DNA from: an uncultured Prevotellaceae bacterium
Lineage (GTDB): Bacteria > Bacteroidota > Bacteroidia > Bacteroidales > Bacteroidaceae
Direction: 5' to 3'
Assembly (NCBI GenBank): GCA_937900485.1
Contig: CALCEL010000078.1
Coordinates: 1 to 15,143, forward strand
DNA length: 15,143 nt
In this document: piece by piece, positions 1-6,287 of the stretch
Numbering within the stretch: position 1 is the stretch's first letter
Layout: the number at the start of each line of letters is the position of its first letter
Program-made: the position numbers and the translations under genes
Notes under the pieces: generated by a model
The model's database searches: none
Told to the model about the DNA's origin: nothing
What the model saw: only the letters and a program-made list of their open reading frames with translations

Positions 1-198
1 GCGAACAAATATTTCAGCACTTTTTTTTGCTTTTTTCGCATCTTTTTCGGGGGGGGTAAACCAAGGAAATAAAATACGTAAATCTGCACGTTTATAAAGG
101 AGAGCCGCATTTCGTTCCTTTACTTTTGACTTGATGTTCTTCCATGATTGTTCTTGTTGATGAATTCGTTTGTAAAGTGTAATAATCTGTTTTGACAT
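1..198 (-). CDS. Unrecognised lysine-rich protein, N-terminal part (cut by window edge)
   Basis: An open frame runs from an ATG at 198 to the window edge, giving 66 residues without a stop. It begins MSKQIITLYKRIHQQEQSW and is rich in Lys, Arg and Gln, with no signal peptide or membrane segment in the visible part. Residues 43-50 hold a hydrophobic LFPWFTPP stretch, after which the chain becomes Lys/Ala rich. The coding strand carries a run of eight C at 49-56 and runs of A at 21-28 and 31-36, all inside the frame. I do not recognise a family. The gene is on the same strand as the dapB-lepB-wbqC operon but lies beyond that operon's terminator, so it is probably a separate unit. That it is a real gene is likely but not certain. 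Confidence 0.45.
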   Translation of the reverse strand, partial: MSKQIITLYKRIHQQEQSWKNIKSKVKERNAALLYKRADLRILFPWFTPPEKDAKKAKKSAEIFVR

Positions 199-312
199 TA
201 CTCGTCGTTGCACTCTTGTGTTACTCTCTTCATTGGAGATATATCACAATCGTACACTAAAAACAAAGATTGTCAAACGAAAGTGTCAATATGATTATGT
301 GTTATGAGCAAT

Positions 313-363
313 AAAAAAAGAGAATGTCTTCCATCTTAAGATTAAAGATAGAAGACACTCTCC
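313..363 (-). terminator. Rho-independent terminator of the dapB-lepB-wbqC operon
   Basis: Read on the minus strand, an 18-bp stem (arms 345-362 and 320-337, two G-U wobbles) closes a 7-base loop at 338-344 and is followed by seven T (313-319). The wbqC stop codon TAA (342-344) lies in the loop, and the upstream arm encodes the last six residues of WbqC. No T-run of similar quality follows on the plus strand, so it acts mainly for the minus-strand operon. Confidence 0.9.
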
Positions 364-926
364 TTTCCCATATTAAAAATCAAGTCGACGATACTCAGGT
401 CTTTCAGGAAGCCGTGTTTCTGGGCGAATACTTGATAATAAGGTTTTAGCAGATGCACGTCCTCACTTGCTGCGTCGGTGTGAAACTTGCCCATCCATTG
501 TTCTGTGCGTGAGACAGATGGTGTTATCTCAATCAGTTCGCAGCACTTATCCACGAGAGCTTCATTGAAATCCATTAGGAACTTCCATCTTTTCTCGTAG
601 AAAGGTCTGAAGTCATCCTGTAGATATTCGAAGAACGGACTGTTGAAGTAGCTTGTCTTTAATGCGTTCCAATGCTGATGTTGCCAGTCGTTGTGGTAAG
701 ATATCATCACGTCACGCATCAAGCACTTCCCGTCGTTCGTGAAGTTGCTTTTGTCTACAGGCACAGTGAGGTTGAGTGGCCCGTTAGGTGAGTCGATGGT
801 ACATCTGTTCCTGATGGTTTGCTTATGGAAATGCTCCCATTGCTCAATGCTTGCGGAGTCTTGTCTGACAAGTTCAGAGAACCAGCTGACAGGAGGAAGA
901 TATGCGGATGACAGAGTCATAACCAT
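342..926 (-). CDS. WbqC-like family protein
   Basis: A cytoplasmic protein of about 194 residues resembling the WbqC family, known from O-antigen clusters and often found as a lone gene beside lepB in Bacteroidales; its biochemical role is not established. Visible family features are the N-terminal SSAYLPPVSWF (residues 6-16), EHFHKQTIRNR (31-41), the PLNLTVPV strand (50-57), and the aromatic block around WQHQHWNALKTSYFNSPFF (81-99). I chose the ATG at 926, which follows the lepB stop codon (928-930) by one base and suggests translational coupling. A GTG at 941 would add five residues and overlap lepB by 14 bases; another ATG lies at 920. It is the last gene of the operon, and its final codons form one arm of the terminator. 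Confidence 0.85.
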   Translation of the reverse strand: MVMTLSSAYLPPVSWFSELVRQDSASIEQWEHFHKQTIRNRCTIDSPNGPLNLTVPVDKSNFTNDGKCLMRDVMISYHNDWQHQHWNALKTSYFNSPFFEYLQDDFRPFYEKRWKFLMDFNEALVDKCCELIEITPSVSRTEQWMGKFHTDAASEDVHLLKPYYQVFAQKHGFLKDLSIVDLIFNMGKESVFYL

Positions 927-927
927 A

Positions 928-2463
928 TTATTTGATGTCACCTACCCACTTGAACAATCTGTTCCATCTGATCCTGCTTTTTGGATTGGCGTCAGGGCTA
1001 ACGCTAAGCCATACGAACAGCGGCTTGCCGACGATGTGATCCTCTGGCACAAAACCCCAATAACGTGAGTCGGCTGAGTTATGTCTGTTGTCACCCATCA
1101 TCCAGTAGTAGTCCATCTTGAACGTATACTTGTCCGTCTGCTTACCATTGATATAAATCTTACCGTCCTTAATGGCAAGCTTATTACCCTCGTACGTTCT
1201 GATAGGACGCTCATAAATAGCTATGTTATCCTCGTTGAGGTCAATAGTCATTCCTTTCGCCGGTATGGTGACAGGTCCGTAGTTGTCGCGTGTCCATCCG
1301 TAATCGTGGTTGATAGGGTACACCATACCAAATATTATGTGATAGAACGGATTAGAGTCATCAAAATAACTGTTATCCTTAATTGGTGTGATGCTGTCCA
1401 CGATATCTGTGTGCTTGAGCAGTCCCTTTCTTGCATAATCAGTCAGGGCCATTCCGTACTCAGGATTGCGCATCCAGTTGCGGCAGTCCTCGTCACTTAT
1501 TCCCAGTTCATTACACAGGTCACTCATCTCATTTAGGTATACGCCCTCCTTGACATAGACGTGATAGTTGAATTGTACATTGTCCGGCTGTTTCTCCGGC
1601 TTGCCATCGACATATATTACCTTGTCCTTAATCTCGAAAACCTGTCCCGGCAGTCCCACACAGCGTTTCACGTAATTCTCTGTTCTGTCAGCCGGTCTCA
1701 CGACCACCTCTCCGAAGAAATCCGGGTTCGCCTTGACAATCTGTTTGCCCTTAGAGTATAATGTCTCGTATAACTCTCTTTGCTCCTGTATGGACAAAGA
1801 GCGTGTGTGAGGAAGCGTGACGTTCTGATTGGCGTAGTTCTCTGCAGCCTGCTGGACACACATGTCGTAGAATGTGGCAGCCTGATTGACAGCCACAGTG
1901 TCGCCTGCTGGAAAGTTGAACACTACGATGTCGCCCAGCTCCACCTTGCCGAATCCCTTCACGCGTCTGTATTCCCAATGAGGCCACTCGAAGTAGCTCT
2001 TGCAGTTGAGTACAGGTATGGTGTGCTGTGTCAAAGGCAATGCGAGTGGAGTTTGTGGGATACGAGGTCCGTAACTCATCTTGCTGACGAGCAAGTAGTC
2101 ACCTGTCATCAGGCTCTTCTCGAGTGAGGAGCTTGGAATCTGATAGTTTTGAAAGAAAAACTGATTGACGAAATAAACGGCTACTAGGGCGAACACGATG
2201 GCGTCGACCCAAGACATGATGGTTCTCGTCACATCACTCTCGATATCCTTCCACCATGTCCATTTTATCTTCTTGGTGATGTAGACATCGAAGATAAATG
2301 GTATGACCAGTATTCCCATCCATGACTTAACCCAGATGAGGAATGCCACGTACAGAAAAGTGACAACCAGGAACTTTGTCCACTTCACCCATGTTTTTTG
2401 CGGCTGCTCTCCAGCCTTACCCTGAGACTTTGTTTTCTTGAAACTATTGTAATCTAAAGCCAT
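928..2463 (-). CDS. lepB: Signal peptidase I (enlarged Bacteroidales type)
   Basis: Membrane serine/lysine protease that removes signal peptides from exported proteins (family S26). From the ATG at 2463 it has 511 residues. Two membrane segments lie near 31-60 and 86-105. The catalytic serine is probably Ser113 in IPSSSLEKSL, the general-base lysine Lys266 in YVKRCVGLPG, and the conserved GDNRHNSADSR box begins at 457. The Ser-Lys distance is about 153 residues, against about 55 in E. coli LepB, so the periplasmic domain carries large insertions (roughly 150-260 and 295-410). A GTG at 2484 would add seven residues (MAENEII); I prefer the ATG because a GGAG lies about 12 bases upstream, though the choice is uncertain. 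It sits 68 bases downstream of dapB and is followed directly by wbqC. Confidence 0.95.
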   Translation of the reverse strand: MALDYNSFKKTKSQGKAGEQPQKTWVKWTKFLVVTFLYVAFLIWVKSWMGILVIPFIFDVYITKKIKWTWWKDIESDVTRTIMSWVDAIVFALVAVYFVNQFFFQNYQIPSSSLEKSLMTGDYLLVSKMSYGPRIPQTPLALPLTQHTIPVLNCKSYFEWPHWEYRRVKGFGKVELGDIVVFNFPAGDTVAVNQAATFYDMCVQQAAENYANQNVTLPHTRSLSIQEQRELYETLYSKGKQIVKANPDFFGEVVVRPADRTENYVKRCVGLPGQVFEIKDKVIYVDGKPEKQPDNVQFNYHVYVKEGVYLNEMSDLCNELGISDEDCRNWMRNPEYGMALTDYARKGLLKHTDIVDSITPIKDNSYFDDSNPFYHIIFGMVYPINHDYGWTRDNYGPVTIPAKGMTIDLNEDNIAIYERPIRTYEGNKLAIKDGKIYINGKQTDKYTFKMDYYWMMGDNRHNSADSRYWGFVPEDHIVGKPLFVWLSVSPDANPKSRIRWNRLFKWVGDIK

Positions 2464-2531
2464 TATTATTTCATTCTCCGCCACATGATCAGGAGCGGAA
2501 GTTAAACAAACGTGAAAAACGTGATAAGTAA

Positions 2532-3287
2532 TCAGAATTTGAACAGGTCGTCAGTTGAGAGAAGACCGTGATGCTTAGCTGTGAACTCCGCTGCGATGAC
2601 TGCTCCGAGAGCAAATCCCTTACGTGAGTGAGCGTCATGTGTTATGGTAATCTGGTCAGCATCACTGTCGTAGGTGATGGTGTGGATGCCAGGTATCTCG
2701 TCACGACGTATGGAGCTGATAGGCAACAGCTCAGGAGAGACATTGTCGCTGCCTTGTACTGAGCCGTCGGGATTACGGAGGTAGCCCATCGTCCAGTTGT
2801 CTTTTCTGTCCAGTCGTTCCACGATCTGCTCAGCCAACGTGATACCTGTGCCGGAAGGGTGGTCGAGCTTGTGTATGTGGTGTGTCTCCTCCATCTTAAC
2901 GTCGTACTGCGGAAAACCATTCATAATCTTGGCGAGGTATTTGTTGACGGCGGAGAAGATGGCCACTCCTACAGAGAAATTGCTTGCCCAGAACAGGGTC
3001 TTGCCATCGTTCTCGCAAGCTGAGCGCACATCGTCACCATGCTCTTTCAACCACCCTGTTGAACCGCTCACCACCTTCACGCCTTTGGCCCAACACTTCA
3101 GGTAATTGGCGTAAGCCACATGAGGTGCGGTGAACTCTATGGCGACATCCGCACTGGCGAATCGCTCAGACTCAAACTCCTCTTGGTTGTTCACATCAAT
3201 GATACTCACAATCTCATGACCTCGGCTCAATGCGATTTCCTCGATCATCTTGCCCATTTTTCCGTATCCTATAAGCGCTATTTTCAT
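2532..3287 (-). CDS. dapB: 4-hydroxy-tetrahydrodipicolinate reductase
   Basis: Cytoplasmic NAD(P)H-dependent reductase of the diaminopimelate/lysine pathway; it converts 4-hydroxy-tetrahydrodipicolinate to tetrahydrodipicolinate, feeding peptidoglycan and lysine synthesis. The protein has 251 residues, near the family norm. The Rossmann motif IGYGKMGKMIE is at 6-16, the SGSTGW segment at 74-79, the catalytic/substrate block EETHHIHKLDHPSGTG at 133-148 (His136-His137, Lys140, PSGTG), and RRDEIPGIHTI at 194-204. The N-terminal domain is short in the manner of Bacteroidetes homologues. It is the first gene of the minus-strand operon; a TAACTTTG -7 box lies at 3381-3388, giving a leader of about 85 bases. 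Confidence 0.96.
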   Translation of the reverse strand: MKIALIGYGKMGKMIEEIALSRGHEIVSIIDVNNQEEFESERFASADVAIEFTAPHVAYANYLKCWAKGVKVVSGSTGWLKEHGDDVRSACENDGKTLFWASNFSVGVAIFSAVNKYLAKIMNGFPQYDVKMEETHHIHKLDHPSGTGITLAEQIVERLDRKDNWTMGYLRNPDGSVQGSDNVSPELLPISSIRRDEIPGIHTITYDSDADQITITHDAHSRKGFALGAVIAAEFTAKHHGLLSTDDLFKF

Positions 3288-3380
3288 TTCAGTATTGGTG
3301 TTTATGACATGCTCTCAAACCAAAACCCCACGTTAAGGGGATAGGAAAACTGTTTAAGAACATACTTGAATAAAACATTG

Positions 3381-3388
3381 CAAAGTTA
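3381..3388 (-). promoter_or_regulatory. Probable -7 box for the dapB operon
   Basis: On the minus strand this reads TAACTTTG, an exact match to the Bacteroidetes -7 consensus TAnnTTTG. No good TTTG -33 element is seen 19-21 bases upstream; that region is A/T only. The expected transcript start is near 3374. Confidence 0.5.
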
Positions 3389-3409
3389 AACATTTAAAAA
3401 TAAAAATTT

Positions 3410-3417
3410 TATCTTTG
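3410..3417 (+). promoter_or_regulatory. Probable -7 box for the DUF2851 gene
   Basis: TATCTTTG matches the Bacteroidetes -7 consensus exactly. The -33 position falls on GTTAAA (about 3385-3390), a weak match that overlaps the divergent dapB -7 box. A start near 3424 would give a leader of about 190 bases before the DUF2851 ATG, long for this group. Confidence 0.5.
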
Positions 3418-3423
3418 CCACCA

Positions 3424-3614
3424 ATATTTCTTGTGACAGAGTAAAAAAACTCTTCTCGCTATTGTTCGGTAATTTCCGTCACACAAGCGGACAGTGAGGG
3501 CATGCAGCAGTGAAGAATGGCGGCAAAGACTCGGAAGTTGAGACATTAACCATGACTAAGTACACCGGTGGATATGTGACCACCTGTCACATGACATTAA
3601 TCTGAATCACGAAA
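3424..3614 (+). other. Long 5' leader with inverted repeats, upstream of the DUF2851 gene
   Basis: No gene is seen in 3288-3614. The plus-strand leader contains an inverted pair TGTGAC/GTCACA (3432-3437 and 3478-3483) enclosing a small hairpin AGAGT-A6-ACTCT (3438-3453), and a perfect 7-bp dyad ATGTGAC-CACCT-GTCACAT (3574-3592) that ends 22 bases before the start codon. The last resembles a CRP/FNR-family operator (TGTGA...TCACA) but has a 7-base gap rather than 6. It could act as DNA operator or as RNA hairpin near the ribosome site. I do not recognise a known riboswitch. Confidence 0.4.
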
Positions 3615-4859
3615 ATGGAAAGAATACTACACTACGTATGGAGACATAAGATGTTCCCGCTGAAAGGACTGAGAACAAGAGACGGCAAGCCTGTCGAGGT
3701 GTTCAGCCCTGGAATAGCGAACAGTGACGCCGGACCCGATTTCCTCGGAGCCAAGGTGAAGATAGACGGCATATTATGGGTGGGCAATGTCGAGATTCAT
3801 ATACGTAACAGCGATTGGTTCAGACACAGACACGACAAGGATAGGAACTATGACAATATCATACTGCATGTGTCTACCGAGTTGGACACGAATATTTTTT
3901 ACAAAAGTGGGGAAAACGTGCCGCAGATACAAATCGACATACCAGAACAGTTGGTGTGTGATTTCGACAGGCTTACACACTCAGACGACTATCCGCCTTG
4001 TAAGGATGTGATAAGTCATATACCAACACTGATCACTCACAATTGGTTGGCTAAGCTGCTCACGGAACGCCTGGAACAAAAGAACAGACAGATAACGGGG
4101 TACTTCAACACGCTCGACGGTGACTGGGAAAACGTGATGTTTGTGTGTTTGGCTCGTTCGTTCGGGTTTGGCAAGAACGGCGACGCCTTCGAGGAATGGG
4201 CTAAGGGACTGTCGCTCAAATCGGCGGCAAAGCACAGAGATAGTCTGTTTCAGGTCAAAGCTCTGTTTTTCGGACGGGCCGGCATGCTGGACAGGACTGG
4301 CATACATGGCGTAAAAGACGATGACTATGCCCGCCTGTGTGATGAGTATGAGTACCTCAGTCATAAATTCTCTCTCTCACACATGGAACGCCATAAGTGG
4401 AAGTATCTGAGACTGAGGCCTGTCAACTTCCCGCATGTGCGCATATCACAACTGGCTGAGTTGTTCCATGAGGAGAAACTTAACTTCTCGCGCATAATAG
4501 AGGGAAAGAGTAAGGATGAGTTTTTTAGGATGCTTGAAGTGGATAGCCGCTCTTTCGTCTTGTCGGAGAACTCAAAGGAGTCGATACTCATCAACGCCAT
4601 CATACCTCTGATATTCTCGTATGGTTGTTACAGAGATGAACAGCAAATGAAAGACAAGGCTTTCGAATTGTATGAACAGACGAAAGTTGAGGATAATAAG
4701 GTGACTAGGGATTGGAAAAACGCTGGAATAAAGCCTGAACATGGCGGAGACTCTCAAGGACTGATTCAGCTGCATAATAACTATTGCTTTAATCATGATT
4801 GTCTGCGGTGTGTGTTTGGACATGAGTATATGTCTAACAATACAAAATGGCTTATGTAG
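3615..4859 (+). CDS. DUF2851 family protein
   Basis: A 414-residue cytoplasmic protein that I recognise as DUF2851, a Bacteroidetes-centred family without an established function. The conserved N-terminal block is visible: FSPGIANSDAGPDFLGAKV (30-48), GNVEIHIRNSDWFRHRHDKD (57-76) and YDNIILHV (79-86). The Asp/Glu/His-rich spacing (Asp42, Glu60-x-His62, Asp67, His71, His73, Asp74) looks like a metal or catalytic site and is loosely reminiscent of PD-(D/E)xK nucleases; that is inference. The C-terminal end has Cys391, Cys396 and Cys399 in a CxxxxCLxCxFG pattern, with Cys338 upstream, suggesting a metal-binding cluster. There is no signal peptide or membrane segment. The gene stands alone on the plus strand, with its own probable promoter and leader; the start is the only ATG near the beginning of the conserved block. 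Confidence 0.88.
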   Translation: MERILHYVWRHKMFPLKGLRTRDGKPVEVFSPGIANSDAGPDFLGAKVKIDGILWVGNVEIHIRNSDWFRHRHDKDRNYDNIILHVSTELDTNIFYKSGENVPQIQIDIPEQLVCDFDRLTHSDDYPPCKDVISHIPTLITHNWLAKLLTERLEQKNRQITGYFNTLDGDWENVMFVCLARSFGFGKNGDAFEEWAKGLSLKSAAKHRDSLFQVKALFFGRAGMLDRTGIHGVKDDDYARLCDEYEYLSHKFSLSHMERHKWKYLRLRPVNFPHVRISQLAELFHEEKLNFSRIIEGKSKDEFFRMLEVDSRSFVLSENSKESILINAIIPLIFSYGCYRDEQQMKDKAFELYEQTKVEDNKVTRDWKNAGIKPEHGGDSQGLIQLHNNYCFNHDCLRCVFGHEYMSNNTKWLM

Positions 4860-5018
4860 TTACGCTGGATAGTGTATTAGATGCTAACTGGTGACTTGAC
4901 AAAAACGTGATGGCGAGGGAAGGGACACCCAGCGCGTCACATGAGTACGGTAGGATTGTGTGGCGATACTGCTTGTCGATGTGAAGCGCAGACTTGCTGA
5001 GTCGAAACGTCAGGGCAC

Positions 5019-5046
5019 AAAAAAAACTGAGACATTCATCTCAGTT
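5019..5046 (-). terminator. Terminator of the tRNA unit (possibly bidirectional)
   Basis: An 8-bp perfect stem AACTGAGA/TCTCAGTT (arms 5025-5032 and 5039-5046) with loop CATTCA. On the minus strand it is followed by an unbroken T run (5019-5026, partly in the stem), directly after tRNA-Trp. On the plus strand it is followed by CTTTT, so it may also stop transcription coming from the DUF2851 gene. Confidence 0.8.
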
Positions 5047-5052
5047 CTTTTG

Positions 5053-5125
5053 CACAGGGTGAGGGACTCGAACCCCCGACCCTCGGTTTTGGAGACCGAT
5101 ATTCTACCAACTAAACTAACCCTGT
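5053..5125 (-). tRNA. tRNA-Trp (CCA anticodon)
   Basis: A 73-base cloverleaf on the minus strand. The acceptor arms ACAGGGT and ACCCTGT pair perfectly. The anticodon arm TCGGT-CTCCAAA-ACCGA gives anticodon CCA, reading UGG. The T arm GGGGG-TTCGAGT-CCCTC has one G-U pair. The discriminator base is G and the terminal CCA is not fully encoded. It lies 43 bases downstream of tRNA-Arg and immediately before a terminator, so both are probably one transcript. Confidence 0.96.
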
Positions 5126-5168
5126 GTAAATATCGTGACTAGGTCACACATCGCACTGACAAGAGCTG

Positions 5169-5240
5169 TACTCCCATCGAGAATCGAACTCGAATCTAAT
5201 CTTTAGGAGAGATTTGTTCTATCCATTGAACTATAGGAGC
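5169..5240 (-). tRNA. tRNA-Arg (CCU anticodon)
   Basis: A 72-base cloverleaf on the minus strand. Acceptor arms are GCTCCTA and TGGGAGT (two G-U pairs), the D arm GTTC/GAAC, the anticodon arm AATCT-CTCCTAA-AGATT with anticodon CCU (reads AGG), and the T arm TCGAG-TTCGATT-CTCGA. The discriminator is A and CCA is not encoded. It is the first gene of a two-tRNA unit with tRNA-Trp. Confidence 0.96.
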
Positions 5241-5260
5241 CCGTTACTCATTTGCGGCTG

Positions 5261-5290
5261 CAAAGGTAATAATTTTAATTTAACTCGCAA
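5261..5290 (-). promoter_or_regulatory. Promoter of the tRNA-Arg/tRNA-Trp unit
   Basis: On the minus strand TTG (5288-5290), a 19-base A/T-rich spacer, then TACCTTTG (5261-5268) match the Bacteroidetes -33/-7 promoter pattern. The predicted start is about 15 bases before the tRNA-Arg 5' end. This is the best complete promoter in the window. Confidence 0.75.
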
Positions 5291-5307
5291 CAATTATGCG
5301 GATAAAA

Positions 5308-5333
5308 AAATATTTATTCTAAAATAAAACGAT
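5308..5333 (-). terminator. Weak A/T-rich hairpin, possible terminator after menB
   Basis: A 6-bp stem TTTATT/AATAAA (5313-5318 and 5323-5328) with a 4-base loop is followed on the minus strand by a T run (5302-5310). It lies about 55 bases after the menB stop. The stem is pure A/T, so it is weak. Confidence 0.3.
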
Positions 5334-5386
5334 GTTTTGCCGACCTTACTCAGCCAAATGAGTGAGATGACAAAGCATAATCCTCG

Positions 5387-6244
5387 TTAAGGAATGTATG
5401 GATACTGGTCGAAATCAGGCTCTCTTTTTTTCAAAAAAGCCTTACCTCCCTCTTGTGCCTCGTCAGAGAAATAATACAACATGGTAGCATCGCCAGCGAG
5501 TTCCTGTATGCCTGCCTGTCCGTCAAGCTCAGCATTCAGTCCTGCCTTAATCATTCTTAGGGCGATCGGTGAGCGTTTCATCATTACCTTGGCCCATTCG
5601 ACAACCTCATCCTCCAGCTGGTCGTGTGTCACCACCTTGTTCACTAAACCCATCTTCTCTGCCTCGTCAGCAGTGTACAGCTTACATAAATACCATATCT
5701 CTCGAGCTTTTTTCTGTCCAACGATACGAGCGAGATAGCTTGAACCAAAACCGGCGTCGAAGCTTCCCACCTTCGGACCTGTCTGCCCGAACTTGGCGTT
5801 ATGTGAGGCGATGGTGAGGTCGCACACGACATGTAAGACATGTCCTCCTCCCACGGCAAAACCGTTCACCATGGCGATGACGGGCTTAGGTATGCTCCTT
5901 ATCTGTTTTTGCACGTCAAGAACGCTTAACCTCGGCACTCCATCTTTTCCTATATATCCTCCGCGACCTTTCACATTCATGTCGCCGCCGGAACAAAAGG
6001 CACAGGTCTTGAGCCATTCCTCCTCGGACTGTCCCTCAACTCTCGCAGTCTCAGCTCCGGTGAAAACCACGACGCGGATGTCCTTGGACTCACGACAGTA
6101 ACTCATGGCGTCTGACATCTCCCATGTCGTCTGTGGGGTGAAAGCGTTACGGTAACGAGGACGATTAATGGTGATCTTCGCTATTCCCTCGAAAAACTCA
6201 AACTTAATCTCCTCATATTCTTTTATTGTTTTCCAGTCTCTCAT
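5387..6244 (-). CDS. menB: 1,4-dihydroxy-2-naphthoyl-CoA synthase
   Basis: Crotonase-fold enzyme that cyclises o-succinylbenzoyl-CoA to 1,4-dihydroxy-2-naphthoyl-CoA, the naphthoquinone ring-forming step of menaquinone synthesis. The protein has 285 residues, the usual length. Motifs seen: NRPRYRNAF (27-35), CSGGDMNVKGRGGYIG (84-99), the oxyanion region NGFAVGGGHVLHVVCDL (127-143), and QTGPKVGSFDAGFGSSYLAR (154-173) with Ser161 and Asp163. Gly156 in QTGPKVG is the feature of bicarbonate-dependent type I MenB enzymes such as that of E. coli; type II enzymes have Asp there. The C-terminal RSPIALRMIKAGLNAELDG and REPDFDQYPYIP are typical. It lies 43 bases downstream of a sugar aminotransferase gene on the same strand, without other men genes in view. 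Confidence 0.96.
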   Translation of the reverse strand: MRDWKTIKEYEEIKFEFFEGIAKITINRPRYRNAFTPQTTWEMSDAMSYCRESKDIRVVVFTGAETARVEGQSEEEWLKTCAFCSGGDMNVKGRGGYIGKDGVPRLSVLDVQKQIRSIPKPVIAMVNGFAVGGGHVLHVVCDLTIASHNAKFGQTGPKVGSFDAGFGSSYLARIVGQKKAREIWYLCKLYTADEAEKMGLVNKVVTHDQLEDEVVEWAKVMMKRSPIALRMIKAGLNAELDGQAGIQELAGDATMLYYFSDEAQEGGKAFLKKREPDFDQYPYIP

Positions 6245-6287
6245 ATATACTTATTTAAATGGTACGTCTATTGTTAATTATGCTTTC

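Noticed and set aside
739..2127. Several plus-strand open frames across the lepB-wbqC region (for example 739-1068, 1081-1536, 1780-2127)
   Set aside because: They lie opposite strongly supported genes, have no recognisable motifs, and mirror the codon pattern of the real frame.
3307..3350. CCCC-TTAACGT-GGGG followed by TTTT in the dapB leader (minus strand), as a possible attenuator
   Set aside because: A 4-bp stem and four T are too weak to call a terminator, and no competing structure is evident.
4960..5142. Open frame ending in a phrase like HRVRDSNPRPSVLETDILPTKL
   Set aside because: This is the well-known false translation of a tRNA gene, here tRNA-Trp read on the opposite strand.
5065..5240. 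The tRNA pair as an integration site for a mobile element
   Set aside because: No integrase gene or direct repeat of a tRNA 3' end was seen in the window.
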